DNA from: Sophora flavescens
Taxonomy: Eukaryota > Streptophyta > Magnoliopsida > Fabales > Fabaceae
Reading direction: 5' to 3'
DNA length: 64,000 nucleotides
NCBI GenBank assembly: GCA_030762895.1
Contig: CM061062.1
Span: forward strand, 284,886,397-284,950,396
This document shows positions 44,206 to 56,514 of the stretch, in pieces. The notes under the pieces are model-generated. The model worked only from the letters and a program-made list of their open reading frames with translations, was not told where the DNA came from and made no database searches. The position numbers and the translations under genes were made by a program. Numbering within the stretch: position 1 is the first letter of the stretch; each line of letters opens with the position of its first letter.

Positions 44206-45847
44206 TGACACAGGCAAATACAAGAAGGGGTGGTTGAATTGTGTTTGTTAATAATTTTCTAAAAACAACCTCTAAAACTATTTTTACACACAAGAAGGTT
44301 AAATCGAGAAGCAAGCACAAAGAAATAGATATTTTAAAAAAGAAAAGCTTTAACAAAAGCAATATCAAAACCCCTCATTCAAGAAAAACAAATAAAGCAA
44401 AGAAGAGTTTAGGGATATAAGAATCACACAAGATGTTTTATCTTGGTTCACTCTCTTCAACCAAGAGCTACATCCAGTTCCTTCTACTTGAAGGTTTTTC
44501 TTCACTATTTTTCAAAATAGATTACCACCAAGTATTCAACACCTCTTCAGGCTTACAAATATTTCTTTCTTACCAAGTCTCTTCAGTCTCTAACTCTAAC
44601 AAAGAGATTTGACTTATGATCTTCTTAACTCACTGTGTGTGAGGATGTGAAAGTTTAAGATCAAATGAATATTTTCATAATATTCAAACGAAAGAATACA
44701 GACTCTTGCTTTTAAAGAAATATGAGTATGAATGATTGTTTATTGACAAAAGTTGAGCTAGCAAAACTTGTGCAGGCAAAAGTTGTTTTTCAGTATTTGA
44801 GGTCTTTTATTTATAGTGACCTTCTTCTTCACTTGTATTTCTTCAACGGTTATTTTGAATAGTCCCGTTTAGAGATAGCATTGAATGCATGATATTCTTT
44901 GTGACTGATAGCTTGATTGCGACAATGCCGAATAGTACTCTTGGTTATCGAGATAACATGAAATGGAGGCTCACTACAGAGTATTGCAGCTTGAGAACTT
45001 GTTGTTCCTCCTTTGTGTGCAATCCAGCTTTTTTTAGTCATAAAGTTGTCATCGCATGATCGCTTTTGCGCTTTCTCATTGTACGATTATGTTTTTGCAT
45101 TTGTTTGATGGTACTATGTTTCTTTTACAACAAGGTAAAACATTAAAGCAGATAAAACAAATGTGAAGAACAAAAATTTTATTGAAATAAATATCAATCA
45201 TTTGAAATAAATTCAAGAGATTCGGATTGCAATTATTCATTCAAAGATGGAGCTCGTGTACTTAAAACTCCGTCTACTTAGTTATATGTGAGACTAAGTC
45301 CGTTCATTATTTTATTTTGCTCGTCTGCTGACGTGGCATATCCTCTCGTCTATCAAGTCTTTGGACTTGCTATACATCAATGAGTTATCATAATCTATGT
45401 TTGGTGACGTGGCAATTAGAGCTCGTCTACCTGATTATTTTATTTTTTAGTTAATTCAATTTTACCAATTACTTTCATCTGCTGATGTGGCAAGCTAGAC
45501 ACGTTTACTATCAAGTCTTTGGACTTGCTGTATCTAAGAAGTTATTTTGATTTCCGTCTAGGTAAGCATATAGTCCCTAGTCTACTTAAAGAAACCAGTC
45601 TATTTAATTAATTAAATAAATAACTTTACCAAAACATTGAGTAGCCCGTCTATAAGGGTGGACACGTATTTTTCTCAAGGAGTCCAGCGAAAAATCATCC
45701 CAAGTTTCTATTACTTATATTTAAATATTCCTGCATAACTGAAAGCACATGTTAGATTCCAACTAACACTTTGCCAAGCAAATTTAATTTTTTTGTTAAC
45801 ATCAAAACATAGAGATTATTTAATCCAAAACTACTTTGGTTCCAACA
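44206..45847 (-). repeat. SIRE 3' LTR
   Basis: On the minus strand it starts TGTTGGAACCAAAGTAG right after the polypurine tract. It ends near 44206 after AACACAATTCAACCACCCCT. It contains CGTCTA-type minisatellite sequence at about 45270-45660. The exact distal end is uncertain. Confidence 0.7.
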
Positions 45848-45863
45848 ATCTCCCCCTTTTTGA
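45848..45863 (-). other. SIRE polypurine tract
   Basis: Minus strand AAAAAGGGGGAGAT directly before TGTTGG, the usual SIRE/Copia plus-strand primer. Confidence 0.8.
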
Positions 45864-45879
45864 TGATGATAAAAACTAA

Positions 45880-48800
45880 TTAAATTTGAAAAGCAAAGTC
45901 TAAGAGAGCCTGCAAAGCTCCCCCTAAGACAAAGCATTCAGATAAGTAATTTGTAAAAGCATATGAGACAAATTGCATATAAGCTAATAAATCAATGCAA
46001 TTGCTTATCACACTTAGAGTATATATGAAGGAATAAATAAGCAACATAGCAAATAGGCAGACGGGAGTATTAGAGTAGTTATAAACTAGAAAACAGAATA
46101 TGCATATGCAGACGAATATGAGCTTTTCAAAACTGACTTTGTATTTATAAAAGAAATCTCTTTTCTTTATTTTCTCCCCTTTTTTTGTCATCAGACAAAA
46201 AGGTAAAAAGGAGTGGACCATCATTGTCAGTAAGGAAAACAAATTCAAGGTTAGGCAGGAGGAGGTGGTGGAGGTGGTTGATTCTGAGTCCTGGCTTTCT
46301 TGAAATCGATCAGAAATTCCAGCATTTTGTTCACAACCTCTAAGGTTGGAGCCATAGATACTTGAACTCTCCGAGAGACTTCCTCGGATTTTCTCAGTCA
46401 TCTTTTCAACATTCTCTTCAACCAGCTTGCCAACTCTCTCATCAACTATCTTTCCAAGAACTTCTTCAAGATTTGGTGGCAGAGCATGTTGTCTTGAACT
46501 TGCAGCAGATTCTTGAAAGGTGCTTAATGCTCTGGAGTGTTTAGGATGATCTGAAGGGAGTACTACAGCTAGAGCTTGTGGTTGAGAGGAATGTTTTCCA
46601 GATGAGCTTTGTTTGGAAATGGACTCGGCAGTTTCTTCTTCATGACCACCTGAGCCAAAAATAGTAGCATTCATGCCAGGTCATTCAACGAGAATTTCAT
46701 CTTCTGGGAGCTCAGAAGGAGGTGAAGACGGGGCGGGATTAATCACGAGAAGGGGTAAAGGGGTCACTGATACTTCCTTTGCCCATATGATGCGGTAGGA
46801 GAATTCCACATTTCGACTTGTTATGGGAAGTCCCCAAAGATCTTTGTAGATCATGTACCAGAAGTTTGAAAGACCGCACTTGCCTCTGACTTCAGGAATT
46901 TCCTTTTTCTCTTCTTGGGTCGACCCGAGGAAGAAGATGCTTCTCTTTATGCAAGTGGATGATGTGGGATTTCAAGTCTCGCAAAGACGTTGTTCATTGA
47001 TCAACCCTATAGATTCAGAATGTAAATAGTAGTCCAGCATGGAGTAGTCAAAAGTTTCTTGATTCAGATCAAGCATGACTGATCAACCATCTACAGTCTT
47101 GGATAGATTCTGTAAGGCATGATTCCAATTCTCGTTGTTGTATTATGTCTCAGCCATGATGGATGGACAAAATGTGTGGCTCTATCAACTCTGAAATGAC
47201 TGAATTCCCACTTCAGCATTTCATAGATGAGCTGGTCCACAAAGAAATCAGAGGCCCTCCCATAGACACTGGGATGCTCGAAGGATACCCATCTTGTGTT
47301 ACTGTCCATGATTATAGGAACATGTTTTGAAGATCTTGCTCTTCTTTCAGGGATGGTAGGAAGATTTTTCCTTAGAGGGTCTGTCTCCCATTTAGATATT
47401 ACATGTCTCTCAACTCCATCAGTGAAAGGTATGAGAGGTGGAGTTTTGACAAGGTTATGATAGATTTTTCTGGGGGGGGGATTTGTTTAGGGGCAGGTGA
47501 GTGACTAAAGGTCCTATGTTGTGCATTTGTGAAGGCACTATTGTGATTAGTTTGCAGTTAGGATGGGGTAAATGGAAGGGTTCAACTGGTGGGTCTACTT
47601 CTTCCTCATACTCAGGTAGGGGGTACCACCTGTCAGGAATGTGTTCAGGTTCAGGCTGGTGAGTGAGAAACAGAACTCTCCATTTTCTTTTTACTTTGGC
47701 CCAATCCTCATATTTGCCATCATAAATAACATAAATTGGGGTGAAGGGAAATAATGTTCTTAAAGGTTTTGGGAAGGGAGCACCAGGGGAAATGCCATCA
47801 TCTGGTTGATTGAACCAGGGTTCATTAGCAGGGATAATTGGTTGAAATTGTGGTCTGGATGAGGAGGCTATTTGTGAGTGAGCAGGTGAAGGTGTATGCA
47901 AGTTTGTGGTTTGGTCAGTTTGTGTTGGTTGGGGTGAAAGAGGTGGGGGAATGTATACATCATTAGTCATGTTTTGGTTGAACACTTCATTTGGAGCAGA
48001 CAACAATATTATCATCGTAACCAACGATACACTGGGAGAGAATCACCTCTATTTTCTAAACTAGATACTAAGGCATCTACTACTATTTGAACAGGATCAC
48101 TAGCGTAAATGGTTACCTTAGAAGTCTTAGTTGTTCTGGCCTTTTTGCTGGTTGCCTTCTGATTTGAGTTGAGATAGGCACACCGGCCTCAGCAGCAGTG
48201 ACAACAACAGAAGTTTTCTATTTCTTTAGGATGGTACTGATAGGAACTTTGTCCTCATCAGCTTCCTCGTCCTCATTGTGTGAGAAGATGAATCTTTTTT
48301 TCTTCTTCACAGCAGGAGCATCAGTAGGCTCCCTAATATCAATGCCACCAGCTGGCCTCTTGAGAGCGTGTTTCCCTTCTTGCAGTGGTCTTTTGCCTAG
48401 TTACTCTTTTTATTCCTAGGACTTGACATTGTTTGCCTCAACCATTTCTTCCTTGATTTTCATAGCTTCTTATGCTTTGGCCAGGGAAACTTGTTTGTAA
48501 GTGCTTAGTTGCATGCTTGAGAGATTGTTTCTCCCAAAATCAGCAGCTGACATTCCTTTCTCGGACAGAATTTTATTATGATCTTCTTCAGACATGGTAG
48601 TAAGGACTTCATAAACACCTTGATGCCCGAAGATTTTTGATGAGAAGATGAGTGTAGGGAATGGCGGTAGATTCTCTCTATTTTGCATAGCATGTTTGAA
48701 TCATTAAATAAAATCCAGGGAAGGTTGATTTTGGTTTCCCGGAAGAAATTGCACAGGCGAATTTGTGGAGAGCAAAGAGGTTGTCTTTGGAGCCAGTCTT

Positions 48801-49246
48801 ATGTAAGATAGTCTTGTTCGAAATCGATGGAGGATTCTGATTTTATCCTTCATTTCAAAGAGACTTCCGGGAATGAGTTCTTACAATGTCTTCTTTCATT
48901 AGGGTGACAAAGAATGGTCTCGAGAACCACCTAAGTCTTCTTCCCAAGTATCAGTAATTACCAAACCCTCTTGGGCACAAGCGATAGCATCGGAAATGGT
49001 CTTTTCAGAGACAATAACCTTGTTTCCCAACATGAAGCTAATAATCTCAGTTTCAGTGGTTGTGGGTTTGCTCCATAAGGTCCTACTAAGGTTTGGGTAG
49101 ATTGAAACTTTCTCTAAGAACAAATCGTCCCAACCAAATGCATTTATATACTTGCTTACATTCAAGTTGTACTCCTCCGTAACTTTAAAATTAAAATGAT
49201 GTTCAACCGCTAAGTTCGGAGAATCGAGTGACGTAGGAATGAACAT
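45880..49246 (-). pseudogene. SIRE env-like / plant-transposon-domain region, degraded
   Basis: Pieces in minus order are: 49246-48899 (MFIPTSLDSPNLAVEHHFNF, AIACAQEGLVITDTWEEDL), about 48690-48470, a Lys-rich stretch near 48300, 48024-47455 (Pro/Thr-rich), 47309-47091 (MLKWEFSHFRVDRATHFVHP) and 46674-45880 (LPPNLEEVLGKIVDERVGKL, PFCLMTKKGEK). The first and fourth pieces resemble the putative plant transposon protein domain found in extra ORFs of SIRE-like elements. Stops and frame changes separate them. The role of such ORFs is not settled; the name env-like is historical. Confidence 0.6.
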
Positions 49247-49749
49247 GGAGTGAAGATGAAGCCATTTTTGAGGTTTGAAGGTTAGGGTTCAAAGAAACAA
49301 AGAAACAGAGGTTCACGAAAATTTCGTGAGGCAATGAAAAGTTTTTCCGAGGGAAGAGAAGTTGCTTTAAGTGTTTCTAAATTTCAAAGATATATTTTTT
49401 TAAAAAAAAATTGAAAAGAAAATTAATGACAAGACATGTCATTATGGATAAAACGCCGTTGGTATTTTGGAACTCTAAAAAGGTTTTGATGGGATTGATG
49501 AAAGAATCGACTCGACAAAGAGAATAAAGGATAAATTTTTCATTGAGACAAAATAAATGCATTTAAAAATATGCTTAGATGCAGGCAGATGTGGACTCGT
49601 CTGAAATTACACAATGGACGCAGTAAACAACACCAGTAGACGCGACATATAGTAGACGTGCAACACAACATGCAATAGACGCACAACTTTTAATAGGTAT
49701 TAGACGTGCATAAGTAATAGATGCCAGATTATCAAAACAAATTTTTCTC

Positions 49750-50170
49750 AAGGCTGGACACCTAAATTATTCCACACATATCATGTTAAGATGCTTCCTA
49801 ATAAAGATAAATCTGTCCTTTACAAGAGGTTTAGTAAAGATATCCGCCCATTGATGGTCAATATCTACAAATTGAATATCAAATACACTTTTTGCACATA
49901 ATCCCTAATAAAATGATGTTTAATCTCTATGTGCTTAGCTCTAGAATGAAAAATTGGATTCTTAGATAGATTTATTGCAAAGCAGTATTATCACACATAA
50001 GTGGAATACTACTTACAAACACATTGTAATCCTCCAATTTATGTTTGATCCAAAGAAGTTGTGAGCAACAACTTGCAGCTGATATATACTCAGCTTCAAC
50101 AGTTGATAAGGCAATGGTACGTTGTCTTTTGCTTGACCATGAGACAAGATTAGCTCTAATGAAGTGACAT
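49750..50170 (-). pseudogene. SIRE RNase H and pol C-terminus
   Basis: The minus strand reads NLVSWSSKRQRTIALSTVEA, then EYISAASCCSQLLWIK, then AKHIEIKHHFIRDYVQK, ending near LVKDRFIFIRKHLNM. This is the Copia RNase H and pol tail. About 100 or more residues between RT and this segment are missing even when the nested solo LTR is removed, so pol was already deleted internally. Confidence 0.82.
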
Positions 50171-50174
50171 CCTC

Positions 50175-50473
50175 TGTAACATCCTAAAATTCTAATATAA
50201 TTAATTTGAAAAAAAAAGATTAAGTTAAAAAAAATATAATAATAATAATAATAAAATAAGTAAATAATAATGATATAATAAAAATAAAATATGATTAAGA
50301 GGTTTAGTGGTGAGAATTTATTAGTATAAAATTTATTAGAATTGGTTAGTGAATAGAAAAGAAATATTAAATTAAAATAAATATATGAAGAAAAAAAGGG
50401 AATTAGTATATATATATATATATTGCATGCGTCTGGTTCACAAGCTTAAAAAAAAAAACCCCTGAAATGCGCC

Positions 50474-50507
<34 letters not shown>

Positions 50508-51734
50508 GTGTGTGTGACATCTAAAGAAAAGAAGAAAAAAAAGAAGGAACGCGTCAGAGGCTGCGCCGCACAGTGTTGCATTTGCGTTCTTTCCTTCCTT
50601 ACCAGTACAACCGTAATAACATAGATCAAAGAACGCCACCAAACGGGAGAGGAATTTTTAGGGAAGCACAAATCCTTATCATGGTTAATTTTTAGAACAC
50701 ATTGGAGGTCTGCAAAAGGTGAGTAAAAATAACTTTTCTCACACTTTCATGGTACAATTAATTTGAGGCTTCTACATGTAACCTTGTCTTTTCTGAAATA
50801 GTAAAATATGTTAGGGTTCTTGATTTTGAGATTCTTAAAACATCTCACCTTTTGATAATTGATTTTTTATCAAAGAATATATTTTTGTGTGACAATGTTG
50901 TACGTGCTTCTGTATAAGCTATTATGTAATAAATTATTCCTTTTGGCTTATCTAATCTACCTTTTTATAAAATTGTAAATGCCGTTTGAATGCAAATTAT
51001 TTTGAATTTCACGCTAGACTTTTTGTACCTTATGTTAATAATATTGTTGTAATGGTGAACAGGTGAAACACCTATTGCATGCTTGGATTCTTGTGTTTAA
51101 AAGCCGGGTACATTAGAATATTGGTATTATAATAAACATATTAAATTCAATATTAATTTGTCATGATAGTTGTGTTATAAATAAGTTACAGTGTTCATGA
51201 AATTGATGCCATGGAGTTTGATAAAATTTTGGTAGTCATCTGAGATGACATATTGCATAGTGTATGAGTTGGTTATCACCTTCCGGGAAGGGATGACGGT
51301 TCTACATTCTATTCCGGGAATAGGATGGAGATATCACCATCTGGGATGGGATATCAGGTGATTAAAATATTCACATCTGGGATGGAATATTATGAGATAC
51401 CTCCATCTGGGATGGGGAAGGCAGTGGGACGCCATTGCATGGATATGAGCTCATAGACCTTAGTGGATCTGGGATTCACACCGGTTCTGGGAACCAATGA
51501 GTCAAGTTAAGTGATTCCGGGAATCACCGAGTCATGTTCGTGGAGTTGTATTGTGTAGAGTTTGCATGGAGAATGTGGTTAAATGCAATGAGATGTGACC
51601 GTTGCTGAATTTATGAATTGTACTCTAAATGCTTGACATTAATTTTATTTATATATATTTATTATCTTGGAGGTTTATTATATTCGATATTTTAAAAATT
51701 AACGGGTACCATGAATGTTTTTCCGGTTACCGCA
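50175..51734 (+). mobile_element. Solo LTR nested in SIRE pol
   Basis: A 1560-bp segment begins TGTAACATCC and ends GGTTACCGCA (TG...CA). It is flanked by CCTC at 50171-50174 and 51735-51738. It has no coding region. It contains a TC/TA/TG microsatellite at about 50475-50515 and repeated short blocks around CCGGGAATAGGATGGAG / CATCTGGGATGGGATAT at 51280-51420. Best explained as the product of LTR-LTR recombination of a Gypsy-type element. The orientation follows the TG...CA ends only and could be the reverse. Confidence 0.65.
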
Positions 51735-52520
51735 CCTCGTCCAAGGTTTGTTTTACTTGAAGTCCAGGGAAGAATTTGAGTTCTTCCATCACGCTCATTT
51801 CAAATTCTTTCTGCGTTAACTTAGAGAATTCTTTGCATAGAGACTCATTAGTACCACCAAAAATAATATCATCAACGTATATTTGTACAACTATGAAATT
51901 AGACTTAATGGACTTTCTAAATAAGGTTGTGTCAACCTTTCCTCTATTGAATCCATTTTCCATAAGAAATGAACTTAGTCTTTCATACCAAGCTCTAGGA
52001 GCTTGCTTAAGTCCCTACAAAGCTTTCTTAAGTTTATATACATGTTCAGGATGGGTTTCACACTCAAAACCCGGAGGTTGCATAATATAAACTTCTTCAT
52101 TAATAAAGCCATTAAAAAAACACTTTTAACATCCATCTGAAAAAGCATAATACTATGATGTTCAACAAATAAAAGTAGAATTCTAATAGCTTCTAATCTA
52201 GCAACAGGTGCAAAAGTTTCAGTATAATCTATACCTTCTTCTTGAGAGAAACCTTGAGCAACAAGTCTTGCTTTGTTTCTTATTACCTTACCATTTTCAT
52301 CAACTTTGTTTCTGTAAACCCACTTTGTTCCAATCACCGAATTGTCTTTGGGCAGGGAAACCAGAGTCCAAACTTCACTTCTTTCAAACTGGTCGAGTTC
52401 TTGCATAGCTAGAATCCAACCATCGTCCAGCAAAGCCTCGTCTACTATCTTTGGTTCCAACTCAGAGACTAGTGCAGAAATATCTTGTTCTCTTAAAGTT
52501 GATCTGGTTCTTAGCTTGTT
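51735..52520 (-). pseudogene. SIRE reverse transcriptase
   Basis: The minus strand from 52460 reads ELDQFERSEVWTLVSLPKDN, GTKWVYRNKVDENGKV, ARLVAQGFSQEEGIDYTETF and APVARLEAIRIL, the Copia RT start. Frame changes near 52105 and 52000 split the rest. QIYVDDIIFGGTNESL at about 51890 contains the catalytic YVDD. The frame ends at the solo-LTR junction. Confidence 0.87.
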
Positions 52521-52899
52521 ATTGGGGTTTCCAATGATCTGATCTTGTGGATGATAATTCTTGAAGTACCAAGATTTTTGAACTGTATCATGTTGAGAAG
52601 TGGAAGTTTTTGGTTGTTGAGTGGGGTCATCTGCTTGATCATCAACTTTTATCTCTGGTGAGTCTCCTGGGATGTTTAGATCAAGATCTGCAAAAGCTTC
52701 ATCTAGCTCTGATAATTTCTTATCAGGCTGTTTGTCATCAAATTTGACATGAATACTTTCCTCTACTATCAGAGTCCTAGAAATATAAACTCTAAAGGCT
52801 TTATATGTTTCAGAATATCCTAATAGGGTTCCATTATCTATTTTAGCATCAAACTTACCAAGTTGATCTTTAGTATTCAGTATATAGCATTTACAACCA

Positions 52900-53660
52900 A
52901 AATGGTGAAAATAAGATATGTTGGGTTTTCGTCATTTCCGCAGTTCATAAGGAGTCTTATTCAGGATAGGTCTAATGTATATTCGGTTCTGAATGTAGCA
53001 GGCAGTATTAACGGCTTCAGCCCAGAAGTGTCTAGGGACAGGGTTGTCAGTGAGCATAGTCCTAGCCATCTCTTGAAGTGATCTATTCTTTCTCTCTACC
53101 ACACCATTTTGCTGTGGTGTTCTAGGTATTGAGAAGTTGTGAAGTATACTACTTTCTTCACAGAACTTATGAAATAGCTCATTTTCAAACTCTCCCCCAT
53201 GGTCACTTCTGATAGAAAATATACACATGCCTTTTTCATTCTGTACACGTTTGCAGAATACAGAAAAGACCTTAAAAGACTCATCCTTGTGATTTAGGAA
53301 CATAACCCATGTCCATCTAGTGTAGTCGTCTACTATGACAAGATCATATTTCTTACCACTGACAAAGGCAGTCCTTATCGGACCAAAAAGATCAAGGTGT
53401 AACAACTCTAGTGGTCTATTGGTACTAACAACATTCTTAGATTCAAAAGAACCTTTGACTTGTTTTCCCTTTTGACATGCATCACAGAGAGCATCAGATT
53501 TGAACTTAAGGTTTGGTAGTCCTCTCACGAGGTTATGCTTGTTTAGTTTTGAAATTAATTTCAAGCTTGCATGACCTAGCCTTTTGTGCCAAATCCATCG
53601 CTCATCTTCAATGGACACTAGACAAGAGACACTTTGATTTGAAAGGTCCTTTAAGGCAAT
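52900..53660 (-). pseudogene. SIRE integrase
   Basis: The frame 53618-52932 is 228 codons without a stop. WHKRLGHASLKLISKL and CDACQKGKQVKGSF give the HHCC zinc site. LDLFGPIRTAFV, SDHGGEFENELFHKFC and NGVVERKNRSLQEMAR give the D-D-E core, all three acidic residues present. It continues to WAEAVNTACYIQNRIY and PYELRK, where a TGA stops it. Downstream sequence to 52520 matches the usual integrase-RT linker in another frame. Confidence 0.88.
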
Positions 53661-53799
53661 CTTATAGAGATTGTTTTACCTTTTAGCAGTGAATAAAAGT
53701 GATCCATCATCTTTCTTGACAGTACACATGTTCTTATTAAAAGAAACCGCATATCCACTGTCACATAATTGACTTATGCTCGGTGAGATTGTGCTTCAA

Positions 53800-54021
53800 T
53801 CAAATTACTAAAAGAACATTATCAATGGAGGGAAAAGGATGTTTACCAATTTTACCTATACCAATGATTTTCCCTTTCTGATTTTCTCCAAATGTGACCC
53901 AGCCACCATCTTTGGGCTTAAGGTTTTGGAACATACACCTTTCTCCCGTCATTTGTCGTGAGCAGCCACTGTCCAAGTACCAAGACATTTGTTTTCTTCC
54001 TGTTGTTAAGCAAATCTGCAA
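53800..54021 (-). pseudogene. SIRE protease
   Basis: MSWYLDSGCSRQMTGERCMF gives the D-S-G active-site loop of Copia protease, followed by GGWVTFGENQKGKIIGIGKI. The frame ends soon after; a second frame carries the link to integrase. Confidence 0.82.
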
Positions 54022-54029
54022 CAGGTATT

Positions 54030-55735
54030 ATCTTATCTTTAGGTACCCAAACTAACCTGGGTCCTTTCTTGTTAGTTGTCACTGGACGAGTATGCTTAGC
54101 ATGTTTATTGTGTATGCATCTAGATGTAATATGCCCACCTTTTCCACACACTTTGCAAAAGGTGTTGGACGAGCTAGACTAAGCTTTAGCATATTTATCT
54201 GGAACTTTTGAAGCTCTATCTTTGTGGATGTGATTTTGACTTTTTTTGAGATGCTTCTTGCTTCTCTTTGTCATAACCAAGGGCAGATTTATCATAAGAA
54301 GACCTAGAGTACCATAAAATGAGACTAAGCTTATCTGAGCCACCTATAAGCTTTGACAGAGAATCTGTCAGATATGTTACATCTTGTTTCAGTTTTGCAA
54401 CTTCACAAGAAACATCAGGTTCACACTCTATTTTGTTAGCTAGACTGATATTCACTGATTTTAGTATGTCAGTTTCACCTTTAAGGTTTTGTTTCTCAAT
54501 GCACCCTATCATATTCTCTAGACAATTTAGAAAATTTCTTTTTGAGACTCTTATATTCTCGTGATAGTATAGACGACTCATGCAACAGTTCATCAAAAGC
54601 ATTTTGAAGAGTGGACGGGTCAGAGTCCATTACCTCAGCATCAATGTATTCGCTTTCTTATGCAATGTCTGCCATGAGACAGATATTTGCCTCTTCCTCA
54701 ACTTCATTTTCTTCATCTGACGAAGACAGATCAAGATCCTCCCATGTAGCCATTAAGCCTTTCTTCTTTTTGAAGAATTTCTTTTTATCCTTTAGCTCAG
54801 GGCAGTCAGCTTTGAAATGACCAGGTTTCTTGCATTCAAAGCACAAGGGTGAACCTTTTTCCTTGGAGTCTGACTTCTCCTTGGAAAACTTTTTGTTGAC
54901 TTGCTTCCTTCTGAAACCACATTTCTTTCTCCACATATGTTGAATATTCCTGTGGATGAAGGACAACTTATCATCGTCTGATCCTTCATAATTGTCGAAG
55001 ATCCGGACTACCTCGGATGACTCAAAGAACTTTGAGAACCTTTGACGAGCTTGCTTTCTTTGCCTTTAGGGCAATAGATTTTCCTTTTCTGGAATTTTCT
55101 TCTTCATTAAGTTCAAGTTCATGAACCTTGAGAGATCCAAGAAGCTCTTCCAGAGAGAGAGAGTATTCAGGTTTTTGGCTTCATGAATAGTAGTAACTTT
55201 GGGTCTCTATTGCTTGGATAGATTTCTCAGGATTTTTCTAACATGATCTCTATTTTCATAGACTTTTCCAAGAGATCTGAGACTATTGGTGATGGTTTGG
55301 AATCTTCCAAACATTTGGTCTATTGTTTCATGTTCCCCATCTTGAGCAAAATTTCATCCGATGAGCCATCATGCTGATCTTTGATTCCTTTACTTGTGGA
55401 ACCCTCATGAGCTAGGGCAAGAGTATCCAAGATTTCTTTAGCAGTATTGCAGCTGTAAACTTTGTCATGTTCAGATCTGGTTATAGCACAAATGAGATAG
55501 TGTTTAGCCTTCAGATTCGACTGATGTTGGTTTTTCTGCTCTTGAGTCCATTGGGTTCTAGGAACACCACTCTCAAACTTCATCTCTTGGTTCTGTGGCC
55601 GGATTCAATCACCTCCCAAATATCTACATTTTGTGCATCCAAGAAGGCCATCATTCTCTTCTTCCATTAGTCATAATCTGTTCCATCAAAGAGAGGAGGT
55701 CTGTTGATAGCTTGTTCTTCCGCATTCATGGTTGT
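54030..55735 (-). pseudogene. SIRE gag, broken
   Basis: It starts near 55729 with MNAEEQAINRPPLFDGTDYD and then a TAG. Pieces follow at 55583-55320 (SNLKAKHYLICAITRSEHDK), near 55260 (frameshifted core), 54966-54658 with a canonical knuckle CFECKKPGHFKADC, 54602-54216, and a second knuckle CGKGGHITSRC near 54140. An acidic DLDLSSSDEENEVEEEA segment follows the first knuckle. Not translatable as one protein. Confidence 0.82.
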
Positions 55736-55765
55736 TGGATCGTACTCCTCATCGCATGTTAATGT

Positions 55766-55948
55766 TCAATTCCAACCAAGGAAACAATCCCAGTGCGAGA
55801 GTTTGCTCCAATTTGAGGGAGAGATCACCATTTCCCAAAAAGTACGAGCCTTTTCACAATCTCCTAGGATATACATGATGGACTCAGGGTATAAGCCACA
55901 TCGAGGACACAAGTCAACAACAGTCATTCCTCTTATTCTTCTTTCCAA
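55766..55948 (-). pseudogene. LINE zf-RVT fragment
   Basis: The minus strand reads RIRGMTVVDLCPRCGLYPES, then IMYILGDCEKARTFWEMVI, matching the CxxCG...E...HxLxxC...xW pattern of the zinc-binding domain downstream of plant LINE RTs, though the His is replaced by Tyr/Ile here. It is a short remnant adjoining the truncated end of the SIRE element. Confidence 0.65.
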
Positions 55949-56077
55949 ATTCGTTACGCTTTGTCATGGAACAACTCCCATGGAAAAGATCTCAATCTGA
56001 TAAGGCCTTCCCAATGCCAAACCCTTTTGAAAAGGTTCTGCCCCATGATCATTGATTTGAATATTATTAATATTAGC

Positions 56078-56277
56078 TCTCTCTTTTTTTTTGGGTAACA
56101 ATGATATAGGTACGAAGTATCCACCATCGTTAGCAGTGACTAATCTCCATCGAGAACCTGTTGGGCACACAAGGTGGGTTCTCCCCTCCCAAACAGGTTT
56201 TCTTCATACACAAGAGTCAGGATTCAAACCCCTAACCACTTGCTTAAGATATCTAAGTCCCTTATTACTTGACCACA
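56078..56277 (-). mobile_element. tRNA-derived SINE
   Basis: On the minus strand TGGTCAAGTAATAAGG fits an A box and GGTTTGAATCC a B box, about 40 bp apart. The body ends in a poly-A tail followed by GAGAGAG. About 200 bp. No target duplication was found. The internal promoter boxes are the evidence for RNA polymerase III origin. Confidence 0.7.
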
Positions 56278-56505
56278 CATTGACAAGACGGGGATGGACA
56301 AGTTGTTCAAATAATGATTTGTATATATGTATGTCTTAAATAAGAGAACTTTTCATGAGTGTCACACAAGCTGTTTCACTTCAATCTATGGGCCTAACGA
56401 AATTTGTAAGAACCTGACTCACAGGCCCAATCCCAGCAATGCATTTCCTGATAAACGGTGCGTTTCAGTGAAAGCGAAATCGAATCTCTCTCTTTCTCTG
56501 GTCTA

Positions 56506-56514
56506 AAACCCTAG
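56506..56514 (+). promoter_or_regulatory. Telobox in TruD leader
   Basis: AAACCCTAG lies about 70 bp upstream of the TruD start codon. Teloboxes are common near transcription starts of plant genes for translation and RNA processing, which suits a tRNA-modifying enzyme. The surrounding leader is CT-rich (TCTCTCTCTTTCTCT). Confidence 0.6.

Larger units (their letters stand above)
44206..55735 (-). mobile_element. SIRE/Maximus-type Copia retrotransposon, 5'-truncated
   Basis: Reading the minus strand from 55735: gag, protease, integrase, RT, RNase H, an additional env-like region (49246-45880), polypurine tract and 3' LTR (45847-44206). A downstream ORF region after pol is characteristic of SIRE elements. 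No 5' LTR is seen right of 55735; a LINE fragment lies there instead. A solo LTR (50175-51734) is nested in pol. Confidence 0.85.
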
